64,000 nt of DNA from Oerskovia douganii (GTDB lineage: Bacteria > Actinomycetota > Actinomycetes > Actinomycetales > Cellulomonadaceae): NCBI RefSeq assembly GCF_015142735.1, contig NZ_JACSPN010000014.1, positions 1 to 64,000 of the forward strand. The letters are read 5' to 3'. The stretch's first letter is position 1. The number at the start of each line of letters is the position of its first letter. Made by a program: the position numbers and the translations under genes. Shown here piece by piece: positions 14,993 through 25,216 of the stretch. The notes below the pieces were generated by a model. The model saw nothing but the letters and a program-made list of their open reading frames with translations, searched no databases and was not told where the DNA came from.

Positions 14993-17014
14993 GTGTCAGA
15001 CGTCTTCTCGTCACCCTTGTCCATCACTCTCGACGGGGAACGGACCACGGTGGAGACGGGCACGACCGGCGCAGACCTGTTCCAGGGTCGCCGCGACGTC
15101 GTCGTGCTGCGCGTGAACGGTCAGCTCAAGGACCTCGACACCCCCGTCGCCGAGGGCGACGAGGTCGAGGGCGTGACCATCGACTCGCCCGACGGGCTCG
15201 ACGTGCTGCGCCACTCCGCGGCCCACGTCCTGGCCCAGGCGGTCCAGCAGGTCAACCCCGACGCCAAGCTCGGCATCGGCCCTCCCATCCGCGACGGCTT
15301 CTACTACGACTTCGACGTCGAGACCCCCTTCACGCCCGAGGACCTCAAGGCCCTCGACAAGGCCATGGCCCGCATCGTCAAGGACGGCCAGACGTTCAAG
15401 CGTCGCGTCGTCACCGAGGACGAGGCCCGTGCCGAGCTCGCGAACGAGCCGTACAAGCTCGAGCTGATCGGGCTCAAGGGCTCGGGCTCGGCCGACGACG
15501 CGGGGGAGGGCGTGTCGGTCGAGGTCGGCGCGGGCGAGCTCACCATCTACGACAACGTCCGTCGCGACGGCACCGTCGCCTGGAAGGACCTGTGCCGCGG
15601 CCCGCACCTGCCCAGCACGCGCCTGATCGGCAACGGCTTCCAGCTCATGCGCAGCGCGGCCGCCTACTGGCGAGGCAGCGAGAAGAACCCGCAGCTCCAG
15701 CGCGTGTACGGCACGGCCTGGCCCACCAAGGACGAGCTGCGCGCGTACACCGAGCGTCTGGCCGAGGCCGAGCGCCGCGACCACCGCCGCCTGGGCGTCG
15801 AGCTCGACCTGTTCTCGTTCCCCGACGAGATCGGCTCGGGGCTCGCGGTCTTCCACCCCAAGGGCGGGATCATCCGCAACGAGATGGAGGAGTACTCGCG
15901 CAAGCGGCACATCGAGGCGGGCTACTCGTTCGTCAACTCCCCGCACATCACCAAGGAGAAGCTCTACCAGGTCTCCGGGCACCTCGACTGGTACTCCGAG
16001 GGCATGTACCCCCCCATGCACCTCGACGAGGAGCGGGACGCGGACGGCACGCTGCGCCGCGCCGGGCAGAACTACTACCTCAAGCCCATGAACTGCCCCA
16101 TGCACAACCTGATCTTCGACGCGCGCGGCCGCTCGTACCGTGAGCTGCCGCTGCGCCTCTTCGAGTTCGGGACCGTCTACCGCTACGAGAAGTCCGGCGT
16201 GGTGCACGGCCTGACCCGTGCCCGCGGCTTCACGCAGGACGACGCGCACATCTACTGCACGCGCGACCAGATGAAGTCCGAGCTGACCGACGCCCTGAAC
16301 TTCGTCCTCGACCTGCTCAAGGACTACGGGCTCGACGACTTCTACCTCGAGCTCTCGACGCGCGACCCCGAGAAGTCCGTCGGCACCGACGACGCCTGGG
16401 AGGAAGCGACCGAGACGCTGCGCCAGGTCGCCGAGGAGTCGGGCCTGGCGCTCGTGCCGGACCCGGGCGGCGCTGCCTTCTACGGTCCCAAGATCTCCGT
16501 CCAGGCCAAGGACGCGATCGGTCGGACGTGGCAGATGTCGACCATCCAGCTCGACTTCAACCTGCCCGAGAAGTTCGACCTGGAGTACCAGGCGTCGGAC
16601 GGCACGCGTCAGCGCCCCGTCATGATCCACCGTGCGCTGTTCGGCTCGATCGAGCGCTTCTTCGCGGTGCTCACCGAGCACTACGCAGGCGCGTTCCCGG
16701 CCTGGCTCGCGCCGGTCCAGGTCGTCGCGGTCCCTGTCGCGGAGCCGTTCAACGACTACCTGGCCGACGTCGTCGCGCAGCTGCGCGCCCAGGGCATCCG
16801 TGCCGAGGTCGACTACTCGGACGACCGGTTCGGCAAGAAGATCCGCACGGCCAGCACCCAGAAGGTGCCGTTCGTGCTCATCGCCGGTGGCGAGGACGTC
16901 GAGGCGGGTGCGGTGTCGTTCCGCTACCGCGACGGACGTCAGGACAACGGCGTGCCCGTCGCCGAGGCCATCGAGCGGATCGTGTCTGCGGTCCGCGAGC
17001 GCAGCCAGGTCTGA
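14993..17014 (+). CDS. thrS: threonyl-tRNA synthetase
   Basis: It charges tRNA-Thr with threonine. The 673-aa protein has an N-terminal TGS domain (about 1-65), the editing domain with [14 protein letters not shown] (HxxxH metal-type site), then the class II catalytic core with motif 2 ([22 protein letters not shown]) split over residues 390-410 and zinc ligands including the Cys of KPMNCPMH. The anticodon-binding domain ends the protein. GTG at 14993 has AGGAG eight bases upstream. It heads the operon thrS-HIT-pgsA-acyltransferase-pimA-lemA-like, as in mycobacteria. Confidence 0.97.
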   Translation: MSDVFSSPLSITLDGERTTVETGTTGADLFQGRRDVVVLRVNGQLKDLDTPVAEGDEVEGVTIDSPDGLDVLRHSAAHVLAQAVQQVNPDAKLGIGPPIRDGFYYDFDVETPFTPEDLKALDKAMARIVKDGQTFKRRVVTEDEARAELANEPYKLELIGLKGSGSADDAGEGVSVEVGAGELTIYDNVRRDGTVAWKDLCRGPHLPSTRLIGNGFQLMRSAAAYWRGSEKNPQLQRVYGTAWPTKDELRAYTERLAEAERRDHRRLGVELDLFSFPDEIGSGLAVFHPKGGIIRNEMEEYSRKRHIEAGYSFVNSPHITKEKLYQVSGHLDWYSEGMYPPMHLDEERDADGTLRRAGQNYYLKPMNCPMHNLIFDARGRSYRELPLRLFEFGTVYRYEKSGVVHGLTRARGFTQDDAHIYCTRDQMKSELTDALNFVLDLLKDYGLDDFYLELSTRDPEKSVGTDDAWEEATETLRQVAEESGLALVPDPGGAAFYGPKISVQAKDAIGRTWQMSTIQLDFNLPEKFDLEYQASDGTRQRPVMIHRALFGSIERFFAVLTEHYAGAFPAWLAPVQVVAVPVAEPFNDYLADVVAQLRAQGIRAEVDYSDDRFGKKIRTASTQKVPFVLIAGGEDVEAGAVSFRYRDGRQDNGVPVAEAIERIVSAVRERSQV

Positions 17015-17017
17015 CGC

Positions 17018-17662
17018 GTGACGTCGGACGGCGCGGGGGCCGGGTACTCGGTCGAGGGGCCCGAGGGGCATCCTCGGTTCGACGACGGGATGGACCGGTT
17101 GTGGACGCCGCACCGCATGGTCTACATCGGTGGGCAGGACAAGCCGGCCGACGACCGTTCGTCGTCGTGCCCGTTCTGCCGGGTCCCTGCGTCGTCCGAC
17201 GAGGACGGGTTGGTCGTGGCGCGTGGCACGTGGTGCTTCGTGGTGCTCAACCTGTACCCGTACAACCCGGGCCACCTCATGGTGTGCCCGTACCGGCACG
17301 TGTCGGACTACACGGACCTGACGCCCGAGGAGACGGACGAGCTGGCGCGGCTGTCGCAGCAGGCGATGCGGGTGACGCGTGCGGTGTCGGGTCCTGACGG
17401 CTTCAACCTGGGCATGAACCAGGGGGCGGTCGCAGGGGCCGGCATCGCGGCGCACCTGCACCAGCACGTGGTGCCGCGCTGGTCGGGGGACGCGAACTTC
17501 CTGCCGATCGTGGCGCACACCAAGGCCGTCCCGGAGCTGCTGGGGGACACGCGTGCCCGGTTGGCGGCGGCGTGGGACGGCGTGGGCCCGGCGGCGGCCG
17601 GCGACGACGTGGTTGACGAGGACGACGTGGCGCCGGTGGCGCCCACAGCTGAGGAGAGCTAG
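17018..17662 (+). CDS. HIT-family protein, AP4A phosphorylase-like
   Basis: A 214-aa histidine-triad protein with the catalytic HxHxH motif in AHLHQHVVPRW and an N-terminal CPFC pair. By family and place it corresponds to M. tuberculosis Rv2613c, which cleaves diadenosine tetraphosphate phosphorolytically. The N-terminal 25 and C-terminal 35 residues are acidic extensions. The GTG start at 17018 follows the thrS stop by three bases, and the stop directly abuts the pgsA ATG. Coupling with thrS makes sense since aminoacyl-tRNA synthetases are a source of AP4A. Confidence 0.9.
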   Translation: MTSDGAGAGYSVEGPEGHPRFDDGMDRLWTPHRMVYIGGQDKPADDRSSSCPFCRVPASSDEDGLVVARGTWCFVVLNLYPYNPGHLMVCPYRHVSDYTDLTPEETDELARLSQQAMRVTRAVSGPDGFNLGMNQGAVAGAGIAAHLHQHVVPRWSGDANFLPIVAHTKAVPELLGDTRARLAAAWDGVGPAAAGDDVVDEDDVAPVAPTAEES

Positions 17663-18295
17663 ATGTTCGGTCGGCTGCGCGCCGTCGTGACGAGGTTGTT
17701 CACGCCGATCGCGGCGTTCCTGCTCCGTGCCGGCGTGTCCCCGGACGCGGTGACGGTCGTGGGCACGCTCGGGGTCGTGGCGTCCGCCCTGTGGTTGTTC
17801 CCGACGGGGCACCTGTTCGCGGGGACCATGGCGATCATGGTCTTCGCGTTCTCGGACGCGCTCGACGGCGTGATGGCCCGGCAGGCCGGGCGCTCGGGGC
17901 CGTGGGGGGCGTTCCTGGACTCGACGCTGGACCGTCTGGCGGACGCGGCGATCTTCACGGGGCTCATCGTGTGGTTCGTCCGCACGGACAACACGTGGGG
18001 CATCGCGGTGGGACTCGCGTGCCTGGTCCTGGGGTCGGTGGTGCCGTACGCGCGGGCACGGGCCGAGGGCCTGGGCATGACGGCTGCGGTCGGGATCGCC
18101 GAGCGGGCGGACCGTCTGGTCGTGACGCTCGTCGCGGCGGGGCTCGTGGGCCTGGGCCTGCCGGTGACGGTGCTGGTCGTGGTGCTGGGGCTGCTCGCGG
18201 CCGCGAGCGCCGTGACGGTCGTGCAGCGGATGGCGACGGTGCGTCGTCAGGCGGTCGCCGCTGCCGGGGCTGCGCCGTCCGAGGGTGGTGCCTGA
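17663..18295 (+). CDS. pgsA: phosphatidylinositol phosphate synthase (CDP-alcohol phosphatidyltransferase)
   Basis: A 210-aa membrane enzyme that moves the phosphatidyl group from CDP-diacylglycerol to inositol-1-phosphate, the first step to phosphatidylinositol. The CDP-alcohol motif D-x2-DG-x2-AR-x8-G-x3-D-x3-D is complete (from DALDGVMAR to FLDSTLD), with about six helices. Position before the acyltransferase and pimA supports the inositol-phosphate acceptor over glycerol phosphate. ATG 17663 follows the HIT stop with no gap, and its 3' end overlaps the next frame. Confidence 0.92.
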   Translation: MFGRLRAVVTRLFTPIAAFLLRAGVSPDAVTVVGTLGVVASALWLFPTGHLFAGTMAIMVFAFSDALDGVMARQAGRSGPWGAFLDSTLDRLADAAIFTGLIVWFVRTDNTWGIAVGLACLVLGSVVPYARARAEGLGMTAAVGIAERADRLVVTLVAAGLVGLGLPVTVLVVVLGLLAAASAVTVVQRMATVRRQAVAAAGAAPSEGGA

Positions 18296-19283
18296 GGTGG
18301 GGGTGAGTGCGGACAAGGCGTTCACGTTCGCGTGGCGCAATGCGCACAAGGTGCCGGAGCCGGTGCTGCGTGGGTTGTTCACGGTGATCGCGGACGTGGC
18401 GTGGGCGTCGCGCAGGGGTGGTGTGCCGCAGCTCGAGCGGAACCTGGCGAGGGTGCGGCCTGACCTGGACGTGCGGGGGCTGCGCCGGTTGAGCCGGGCG
18501 GGCATGCGTTCGTACATGCGGTACTACCGGGAGGCGTTCACGCTGCCTGCGGCGTCTGCTGCGCAGATCGAGGCGCGGGTGCGGCTGGAGGGGTACGAGA
18601 ACTGTCTGCGGTTCACGTCGCAGGGGGTCACTCCGGTGCTGGCGCTGGGGCACACGGGCAACTGGGACCTGGCGGGGGCGTATGCGACGCCGCACATCGC
18701 CCCGGTGCTGACGGTCGCGGAGCGGCTCGAGCCGGAGGAGCTGTTCCAGGAGTTCCTGGCGTTCCGCAACTCGTTGGGGATCGAGATCCTGGCGCTGGGT
18801 GACGGGGACGTGTTCCGTGAGCTGATGCGCGGTGCGCGGGGGCCGGGGAAGCTGATCCCGTTGCTCGCGGACCGTGACCTGACGTCGCGGGGCGTGGAGG
18901 TGGACCTGTTCGGTGAGCGGGCTCGGGTCGCGGCGGGGCCGGCGGCGCTGGCGGTCTCGACGGGGGCGCCGTTGCTGACGGCGTCGATCCGGTACGAGCG
19001 GTTGACGGGGGTCCGGCGTCGTGCGGCGGGGACGCCGTGGGGGATCGTGATCCGGTTCTTCCCGCCGGTGGCCGTCCCGGAGGGGGTGCCGCGCAGCGAG
19101 CGGGTCGCGGTCATGACGCAGGCGTGGGTGGACCATCTGGCGGAGGGGATCGCCGCGGACCCGGAGGACTGGCACATGCTGCAGAAGGTGTTCGTGGCGG
19201 ACCTGGACCCGGAGCGGTATGCCCGGACGAGGGCGAAGGACGCGCAGGGTTCTACTGGTGGAGGGGCGGTGGGCTCGGTATGA
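18285..19283 (+). CDS. phosphatidylinositol mannoside acyltransferase (LpxL/HtrB family)
   Basis: A 332-aa membrane-associated acyltransferase with the HTGNWD (HX4D) catalytic motif at about residue 125, like PatA of mycobacteria, which acylates the mannose of phosphatidylinositol mannosides. The start is uncertain: GTG at 18285 overlaps pgsA by 11 bases, and GTGs at 18288, 18297 and 18303 are alternatives. The stop overlaps the pimA ATG (ATGA). The C-terminal 20 residues are low-complexity. Confidence 0.9.
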   Translation: MVPEVGVSADKAFTFAWRNAHKVPEPVLRGLFTVIADVAWASRRGGVPQLERNLARVRPDLDVRGLRRLSRAGMRSYMRYYREAFTLPAASAAQIEARVRLEGYENCLRFTSQGVTPVLALGHTGNWDLAGAYATPHIAPVLTVAERLEPEELFQEFLAFRNSLGIEILALGDGDVFRELMRGARGPGKLIPLLADRDLTSRGVEVDLFGERARVAAGPAALAVSTGAPLLTASIRYERLTGVRRRAAGTPWGIVIRFFPPVAVPEGVPRSERVAVMTQAWVDHLAEGIAADPEDWHMLQKVFVADLDPERYARTRAKDAQGSTGGGAVGSV

Positions 19284-20497
19284 GCCTGAAGGTCGGGATC
19301 GTGTGCCCGTACTCGTTCGACGTCCCGGGTGGTGTGCAGTTCCACATCCGGGACCTGGCGGAGGCGCTCATGGCGCAGGGGCACGAGGTGTCGGTGCTGG
19401 CCCCTGCGGACGAGGACACCCCGATCCCGGACTACATCACGTCCGCGGGTCGTGCGGTGCCGGTGAAGTACAACGGCTCGGTGGCGCGCATGACGTTCGG
19501 TCCGGTCACGGCGGCGCGCGTGCGCCGGTGGTTGGACGCGGGGCAGTTCGACGTGCTGCACCTGCACGAGCCGGTGACGCCGTCGTTGAGCATGCTGGCG
19601 CTGTGGATCGCGCAGGGTCCGATCGTGGCGACGTTCCACACGGCGCTGATCCGTTCGCGGGCGCTGCAGGTGGTGTACCCGTTGGTGCGGCAGAGCCTGG
19701 AGAAGATCTCGGCGCGCATCGCGGTCTCGGAGGACGCCCGGCGCACCCTGGTGGAGCACATGGGGGGCGACGCGGTCGTCATCCCGAACGGGGTGTACGT
19801 CGACACGTTCGCCGACGCGCAGCCGTCGGCGAGGTGGCAGGGGACGCCGGACGCGCCGACGATCGCGTTCCTGGGGCGCCTGGACGAGCCGCGCAAGGGG
19901 CTGCCGGTCCTGACGGCCGCGATCCCGCGCATCCTGGAGCAGGTCCCGGGGGCGCGGTTCCTGGTCGCCGGTCGCGGTGACCAGGGGCGCGCGGACGCCC
20001 TGGAGGCGTTGGGGGAGGCCGCGAGCGCCGTGGAGTTCCTGGGGTCGATCTCGGACGGGGAGAAGGCGTCCCTGCTGTCGTCGGTGGACGTGTACATCGC
20101 GCCGCAGACGGGTGGGGAGAGCTTCGGGATCGTGCTGGTGGAGGCGATGAGCGCGGGGGCGTGCGTGGTGGCCTCCGACCTGGGGGCGTTCCGGCGGGTC
20201 CTGGACGAGGGGGAGGCGGGGGCGTTGTTCCCGGTGGGGGACTCGGCGGCGTTGGCGCAGACGGTGCTGCGGGTCCTGGCGGACCCGGAGGGTCGGGTGC
20301 GGTACTGCGAGCGGGCGATCTCGTTCGTGCGCCGGTTCGACTGGTCGACCGTGACGGCCGAGGTCCTGGCGGTGTACGAGATGGCGTTGGCGGCCTCGGA
20401 CGCGGTGATCCCGGTGCACGAGGACCCGGCGTCGTTGCGCGGCGGTCGTCGTCTGGGGTTGTGGCCCCGCCCTGAGCAGGAGAGGAACCCGTCGTGA
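19280..20497 (+). CDS. pimA: phosphatidylinositol alpha-mannosyltransferase (GT4)
   Basis: A 405-aa GT-B glycosyltransferase that adds the first mannose from GDP-mannose to phosphatidylinositol at the inner face of the membrane. The N-terminal Rossmann domain has YSFDVPGGVQFHI, with the Gly-Gly loop, and HLHEPVTPS. The C-terminal domain has GRLDEPRKG and the ESFGIVLVEAMSAG nucleotide-sugar site. It overlaps the acyltransferase by four bases, and its stop overlaps the next start (GTGA), so all are translationally coupled. Confidence 0.94.
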   Translation: MSLKVGIVCPYSFDVPGGVQFHIRDLAEALMAQGHEVSVLAPADEDTPIPDYITSAGRAVPVKYNGSVARMTFGPVTAARVRRWLDAGQFDVLHLHEPVTPSLSMLALWIAQGPIVATFHTALIRSRALQVVYPLVRQSLEKISARIAVSEDARRTLVEHMGGDAVVIPNGVYVDTFADAQPSARWQGTPDAPTIAFLGRLDEPRKGLPVLTAAIPRILEQVPGARFLVAGRGDQGRADALEALGEAASAVEFLGSISDGEKASLLSSVDVYIAPQTGGESFGIVLVEAMSAGACVVASDLGAFRRVLDEGEAGALFPVGDSAALAQTVLRVLADPEGRVRYCERAISFVRRFDWSTVTAEVLAVYEMALAASDAVIPVHEDPASLRGGRRLGLWPRPEQERNPS

Positions 20498-21165
20498 CGT
20501 GGTCGGAGATCGCCATCATCGTGGTGGCCGTGGTGCTGGTGGCGGGCTGGGCCCTGTGGGTCGCGGCGTCGCGTCTGGACCGGTTGCACCGCAAGGTCAT
20601 GGCGTCGCGCCTGGCCCTGGACGCGCAGCTGGAGCGGCGGGCGTCGGCGGCGCTGGACCTGGCGGGCGCGGGGGAGCTGGACCCGGCGAGCTCGGTCCTG
20701 GTCGCGGAGGCGGCGTACGCGGTCCTGGACGACGACCTGCGCATGCGGGAGATCGCGGCCGCGGTACCGGGCCTGGCGGAGCTGGTGGGGGCGCCGGAGG
20801 GGGTGCGCCGGCCCGACGGCGGCGCTCCGGTCGTGCAGGCGCCGCGCCTCCTGGCGGGGGTGGGGATGCAGCGGGCCATGGCGGAGAGCGACCTGTCGGC
20901 CACGTTGCGCTCGGCGCTCGAGGACCCGCAGGAGGTCGCCGAGATCCGGGCCTCGCCCCTGGGGGCGGAGCTGCTGGCCGCGTTGGCGGGGGCCTGGTAC
21001 CGGGCGCAGATCGCCCGCCGGTTCCACAACGAGGCCGTGGCGCAGACGCAGCGCCTGCGTCGTACCTGGTACGCCCGGGCGTTCTCCTTGGCGGGGCACG
21101 CCCCGATGCCGGTCACGGTCGAGCTGGACGACGCCTGGCCGCCGGCCCTGGACCGCAACCCCTGA
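20494..21165 (+). CDS. LemA-like protein with one N-terminal membrane helix
   Basis: A 223-aa protein with an N-terminal transmembrane helix (about residues 5-25) followed by RLDRLHRKVMASRLALDAQL, a long helical body, and a C-terminal WYRAQIARRFHNEAV segment. This pattern resembles LemA-family proteins (paired helices with the RR-YN-xV motif). It ends with ELDDAWPP. Function is unknown. In mycobacteria the gene after pimA encodes a Nudix protein; here the Nudix motif is absent. GTG 20494 overlaps the pimA stop by four bases. Confidence 0.65.
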   Translation: MTWSEIAIIVVAVVLVAGWALWVAASRLDRLHRKVMASRLALDAQLERRASAALDLAGAGELDPASSVLVAEAAYAVLDDDLRMREIAAAVPGLAELVGAPEGVRRPDGGAPVVQAPRLLAGVGMQRAMAESDLSATLRSALEDPQEVAEIRASPLGAELLAALAGAWYRAQIARRFHNEAVAQTQRLRRTWYARAFSLAGHAPMPVTVELDDAWPPALDRNP

Positions 21166-21212
21166 CCGGTGGCGCCTGCCGCTGCGCTGCCCGAGGGGTG
21201 GTCGCCGCTCCG

Positions 21213-21218
21213 TAGACT
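21213..21218 (+). promoter_or_regulatory. -10 box upstream of pdxS
   Basis: TAGACT lies 81 bases before the pdxS GTG. The same hexamer is found upstream of yajC, aspS and rpsD in this window. No convincing -35 is visible 16-18 bases upstream. Confidence 0.45.
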
Positions 21219-21299
21219 GGGCGGTGACGTGCAAGCATGTCGGCGGCGCGAGCGTGACCCCTGCTCGTGCGTCCCAACGTGAAGATTCGAGGTTTCGCG

Positions 21300-22223
21300 G
21301 TGTCCGTGGAGATTTCCGGCGAGAACAGCCCGCAGGCGTCCGACGTGGTCGGCTCGGCCAAGGTCAAGCGCGGCATGGCCGAGATGCTCAAGGGCGGCGT
21401 CATCATGGACGTCGTCACCCCCGACCAGGCGAAGATCGCCGAGGACGCGGGAGCGGTGGCCGTCATGGCCCTCGAGCGTGTCCCGGCCGACATCCGCGCG
21501 CAGGGCGGCGTCTCGCGCATGAGCGACCCGGACATGATCGACGGCATCATCGCCGCGGTCTCGATCCCCGTCATGGCCAAGGCGCGCATCGGTCACTTCG
21601 TCGAGGCGCAGGTGCTGCAGGCCCTGGGTGTCGACTACATCGACGAGTCCGAGGTCCTGACCCCGGCGGACTACGCCAACCACATCGACAAGTGGGCCTT
21701 CGAGGCGCCGTTCGTGTGCGGGGCGACGAACCTGGGCGAGGCCCTGCGGCGCATCACCGAGGGTGCGGCGATGATCCGCTCCAAGGGCGAGGCCGGCACG
21801 GGCGACGTGTCCAACGCGACCACGCACATGCGCACCATCCGCGCCGAGATCCGCCGCCTGACGTCCCTGCCGGAGGACGAGCTGTTCGTCGCGGCCAAGG
21901 AGCTCCAGGCGCCGTACGAGCTGGTCAAGGAGGTCGCCGCCACGGGCAAGCTGCCCGTGGTCATGTTCACCGCGGGCGGTATCGCGACCCCGGCCGACGC
22001 GGCCATGATGATGCAGCTCGGCGCCGAGGGCGTGTTCGTGGGCTCGGGCATCTTCAAGTCGGGCAACCCGGCCCAGCGTGCGGCCGCGATCGTCAAGGCC
22101 ACCACGTTCTACGACGACCCGGCCGTCCTCGCGGACGTCTCGCGCGGCCTGGGCGAGGCCATGGTCGGCATCAACGTCGACGACATCCCCGTCCCGCACC
22201 GCCTCGCCGAGCGCGGCTGGTGA
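21300..22223 (+). CDS. pdxS: pyridoxal 5'-phosphate synthase, synthase subunit
   Basis: A 307-aa (beta/alpha)8 barrel that makes PLP from ribose 5-phosphate, glyceraldehyde 3-phosphate and ammonia delivered by PdxT. Typical segments are [20 protein letters not shown] (around the first catalytic Lys region), [10 protein letters not shown] and [15 protein letters not shown] at 21300 with GAGG about seven bases upstream gives the normal family length; an upstream in-frame ATG-type start would add 11 residues. pdxT follows after a Nudix gene. Confidence 0.96.
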   Translation: MSVEISGENSPQASDVVGSAKVKRGMAEMLKGGVIMDVVTPDQAKIAEDAGAVAVMALERVPADIRAQGGVSRMSDPDMIDGIIAAVSIPVMAKARIGHFVEAQVLQALGVDYIDESEVLTPADYANHIDKWAFEAPFVCGATNLGEALRRITEGAAMIRSKGEAGTGDVSNATTHMRTIRAEIRRLTSLPEDELFVAAKELQAPYELVKEVAATGKLPVVMFTAGGIATPADAAMMMQLGAEGVFVGSGIFKSGNPAQRAAAIVKATTFYDDPAVLADVSRGLGEAMVGINVDDIPVPHRLAERGW

Positions 22224-22259
22224 CTCCCGCTGCAGGTCCGGTGACGTCCCGGTGACACC

Positions 22260-22907
22260 GTGACGACCGGCGCGCAGGACGGGCCGGAGGGCCACGTCCC
22301 GTCCGGGGTGGGCGCACCCGTTGCGCCCGCCCCGGCGGCGTCCCCCGCCGCCCCGACGCCGGTGCCTCCCAGCACGCTCGGCCCCGACTGGGTCCTGGGC
22401 CCGGACGGCATGCGCCACCGGCGCGGTGCCCGCGTCCTGCTGATCGACGCCCGCGACCGGGTCCTGCTCGCCCGCGGCCACGACACCGACCAGCCCGGCC
22501 GCTCCTGGTGGTTCACCATCGGCGGCGGCGTCGAACCCGGCGAGAGCGACCGGGACGCGGCCCTGCGCGAGGTCCTCGAGGAGACGGGCCTGCGCCTGGA
22601 CCCCGCCGGGCTCGAGGGGCCCGTGTGGACCCGGTCGGCCATCTTCGACTTCTACCGTGAGCGCTGCCGCCAGGACGAGGTGTTCTACCTCGCCCGCCTC
22701 GGCGACCAGCACACGAGCCGGCCCCTGACCCGTGACGGGTGGACCGAGATCGAGCACGACGTCGTCGACGAGATGCGCTGGTTCACGCTCCCCGAGCTGC
22801 GCACCGTGACCATCGAGGTCTTCCCCGCCGGTCTCGCCGACCTCCTCGAGCCCCTGCTCGACGGCTGGGACGGCCGCACCCGCCACCTCGGCGAAGCCAC
22901 CGAGTAG
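22260..22907 (+). CDS. Nudix hydrolase
   Basis: A 215-aa protein with a complete Nudix box, G-x5-E-x7-RE-x2-EE-x-G-L (from [20 protein letters not shown]). The first ~45 residues are an Ala/Pro-rich linker of low complexity, and the catalytic domain covers about 50-190. Substrate is unknown. It lies between pdxS and pdxT in the same direction and starts with GTG at 22260, 36 bases after the pdxS stop. It may be the relocated counterpart of the Nudix gene that follows pimA in mycobacteria. Confidence 0.88.
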   Translation: MTTGAQDGPEGHVPSGVGAPVAPAPAASPAAPTPVPPSTLGPDWVLGPDGMRHRRGARVLLIDARDRVLLARGHDTDQPGRSWWFTIGGGVEPGESDRDAALREVLEETGLRLDPAGLEGPVWTRSAIFDFYRERCRQDEVFYLARLGDQHTSRPLTRDGWTEIEHDVVDEMRWFTLPELRTVTIEVFPAGLADLLEPLLDGWDGRTRHLGEATE

Positions 22908-22992
22908 CCCGCCCGGACCCGGGCGCCCACGGCGAGCGCCGCCGTCGGGCACCTCGCACCCCGCCCCCGCCCAGCCCGTACGATGGGCGATC

Positions 22993-23625
22993 GTGAAACC
23001 GGTCATTGGAGTCCTCGCCCTGCAGGGCGACGTCCGCGAGCACGTGGCAGCCCTCGAGGCGGCCGGCGCCCGTCCCGTCGCGGTGCGCCGCCCCACCGAG
23101 CTCGCCGCGCTCGACGGCCTCGTGATCCCCGGCGGGGAGTCGACCACGATCGACAAGCTGCTGCGGATCTTCGAGCTGTTCGACCCGCTGCGCGCCGCGA
23201 TCGCGGCCGGGCTGCCGGTGTACGGGTCGTGCGCGGGCATGATCCTGCTCGCCGACCGGGTGCTGGGAGCCACGCACGACCAGCAGACCCTCGGCGGCCT
23301 GGACGTCACGGTGCGCCGCAACGCGTTCGGGCGCCAGGTCGACTCGTTCGAGTCCTCGGTCGAGATGGTCGGTGTCCCGGGCGGCCCCGTGCCCGCCGCG
23401 TTCATCCGCGCCCCCTGGGTCGAGGAGGCCGGTCCCGCGGTCCAGGTCCTGGCCCGCACCCGGCACCGCGGAGCGGGCGCGCCCGAGCCGTCCACGGGGA
23501 CGGGTGACGTCGCAGGTAGAATCGTCGCAGTACGTCAGGGAACGTTGCTCGCCACCTCCTTCCACCCCGAGATCACGGGCGATGCGCGGGTGCACGAGCT
23601 CTTCGTCGCAATCGTGAAGGAGTAA
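22993..23625 (+). CDS. pdxT: pyridoxal 5'-phosphate synthase, glutaminase subunit
   Basis: A 210-aa class I glutamine amidotransferase that supplies ammonia to PdxS. It shows [11 protein letters not shown] at the N-terminus, the IPGGESTTI oxyanion strand, the catalytic cysteine in [10 protein letters not shown] (about residue 79) and the His-Glu pair in FHPEITGD near the end. GTG at 22993 opens the frame. yebC starts seven bases after the stop. Confidence 0.96.
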   Translation: MKPVIGVLALQGDVREHVAALEAAGARPVAVRRPTELAALDGLVIPGGESTTIDKLLRIFELFDPLRAAIAAGLPVYGSCAGMILLADRVLGATHDQQTLGGLDVTVRRNAFGRQVDSFESSVEMVGVPGGPVPAAFIRAPWVEEAGPAVQVLARTRHRGAGAPEPSTGTGDVAGRIVAVRQGTLLATSFHPEITGDARVHELFVAIVKE

Positions 23626-23632
23626 CAGGGGT

Positions 23633-24391
23633 ATGTCAGGACACTCCAAGTGGGCTACGACCAAGCACAAGAAGGCCGTGATCGACGCCAAGCGCGGCAA
23701 GCTGTTCGCCAAGCTCATCAAGAACATCGAGGTCGCGGCCCGCACGGGCGGCGGTGACCTCGCCGGGAACCCCACGCTCTTCGACGCCGTCCAGAAGGCC
23801 AAGAAGTCCTCGGTCCCCAACGACAACATCGACCGCGCCCTCAAGCGCGGCTCCGGCCAGGAGGCCGGCGGCGCCGACTACCAGACGATCATGTACGAGG
23901 GCTACGGCCCCGGCGGCATCGCCGTCCTCGTCGAGTGCCTCACGGACAACAAGAACCGTGCCGCCGCAGAGGTCCGCATCGCGTTCACGCGCAACGGCGG
24001 CCAGCTCGCGGACCCGGGCTCGGTGTCCTACCTGTTCTCCCGCAAGGGCGTCATCGTGGTCCCCAAGGAGGGCACCACCGAGGACGACGTCATGGAGGCC
24101 GTCCTCGAGGCGGGCGGCGAGGAGGTCACCGACGAGGGCGACACGTTCGAGGTCCTCACCGAGGCCACCGACCTGGTCGCGGTCCGCACCGCCCTGCAGG
24201 ACGCGGGCATCGAGTACGACTCCGCGGACGTCGTCTTCCACCCGTCCATGGAGGTCGAGGTCGACGCCGAGGGCGCCCGCAAGATCCTGCGCCTCATCGA
24301 CGCCCTCGAGGACAGCGACGACGTGCAGAACGTCTACGCGAACTTCGACGCGAGCGACGAGGTCATGGCCGAGCTCGAGAACGACGACTGA
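23633..24391 (+). CDS. yebC: YebC/PmpR-family DNA-binding regulatory protein
   Basis: A 252-aa protein of the TACO1/YebC family. These proteins are reported as transcription regulators and as factors that help ribosomes through polyproline stretches. It starts with the invariant [23 protein letters not shown] and keeps the three-domain length. Its place between pdxT and ruvC is conserved in actinobacteria. A strong hairpin separates it from ruvC. Confidence 0.95.
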   Translation: MSGHSKWATTKHKKAVIDAKRGKLFAKLIKNIEVAARTGGGDLAGNPTLFDAVQKAKKSSVPNDNIDRALKRGSGQEAGGADYQTIMYEGYGPGGIAVLVECLTDNKNRAAAEVRIAFTRNGGQLADPGSVSYLFSRKGVIVVPKEGTTEDDVMEAVLEAGGEEVTDEGDTFEVLTEATDLVAVRTALQDAGIEYDSADVVFHPSMEVEVDAEGARKILRLIDALEDSDDVQNVYANFDASDEVMAELENDD

Positions 24392-24404
24392 GCACCCTGG
24401 TGTG

Positions 24405-24446
24405 ACGAAGGGCTCCCACGCGACCGCTCGCGTGGGAGCCCTTCGT
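24405..24446 (+). terminator. strong hairpin terminator after yebC
   Basis: A perfect 19-bp inverted repeat (24405-24423 with 24428-24446, loop CCGC) begins 13 bases after the yebC stop. This is the longest perfect stem in the window and likely ends the pdxS-yebC transcript before ruvC, which starts 28 bases later. Confidence 0.85.
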
Positions 24447-24474
24447 CGTGGGCGGCCCGTGAGAGGGTGAGCGC

Positions 24475-25038
24475 GTGCGCGTGCTCGGAGTGGACCCAGG
24501 CCTGACCCGCTGCGGCATCGGCGTCGTCGACTCCCTGCCGGGACGGCGCGCCCGCATGGTCGCGGTCGGGGTCCTGCAGAGCCCGCCCGACATGTCGGTG
24601 GACCTGCGCCTGCTCACCATCTCCCAGCGCCTGGACGCCTGGATGGACGAGCACGTCCCCGACGTCGTGGCCGTCGAGCGCGTCTTCGCCCAGCACAACG
24701 TCAGCACCGTCATGGGCACCGCACAGGTCGCAGGCCTCGCGATGGTCGCCGCGGCCCGCCGCGGGGTCCCCGTCGCGATGCACACCCCCAGCGAGGTCAA
24801 GGCCGCCGTGACCGGCACCGGGCGCGCCGACAAGATCCAGGTCCAACGCATGGTCGCCCGCATCCTCGAGCTCGCCGAGCTGCCCAAGCCCGCCGACGCC
24901 GCCGACGCCCTGGCCCTCGCGATCTGCCACCTGTGGCGCCCCGCCGGGGCCCTGCAGGGCGGGGACCGCCACCAGCTCACGCCCGCCCAGCGCGCCTGGG
25001 CCGCGGCCGAGCAGGCCTCGCGCGGACCCCGCCGCTGA
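24475..25038 (+). CDS. ruvC: crossover junction endodeoxyribonuclease RuvC
   Basis: It cuts Holliday junctions. The 187-aa protein has the first catalytic Asp in [13 protein letters not shown] (residue 7), Glu in VAVERVF (about 67), and the C-terminal Asp-rich [12 protein letters not shown] segment. GTG at 24475. It precedes ruvA by 178 bases. The gap has a possible -10 (TAGAGT at 25139-25144), so ruvAB may also have their own promoter. Confidence 0.96.
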   Translation: MRVLGVDPGLTRCGIGVVDSLPGRRARMVAVGVLQSPPDMSVDLRLLTISQRLDAWMDEHVPDVVAVERVFAQHNVSTVMGTAQVAGLAMVAAARRGVPVAMHTPSEVKAAVTGTGRADKIQVQRMVARILELAELPKPADAADALALAICHLWRPAGALQGGDRHQLTPAQRAWAAAEQASRGPRR

Positions 25039-25216
25039 CCGCGTCCCCACCGGGGCGCACCGGCCCCGGTGAGCACGGGCGGTGCCGGGGGAGCGAGCCC
25101 GACGGCGAGGCTCACCCCGGCCGGCCGCGTCCCGTTGCTAGAGTGGCCGGGGTTTCGTACAGGTGTTCGGGGTCGGCCGCAGGCGGTCGGCACCCGCGAG
25201 GAAGCATGGAGGCACA

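Noticed and set aside
15011-18517. Very long open frame antisense to thrS, HIT and pgsA
   Set aside because: It is a shadow of real genes in high-GC DNA, with Arg/His/Asp-biased, unfamiliar sequence and no domains. Similar antisense frames over pdxS, relA, alaS and ruvB were dropped for the same reason.
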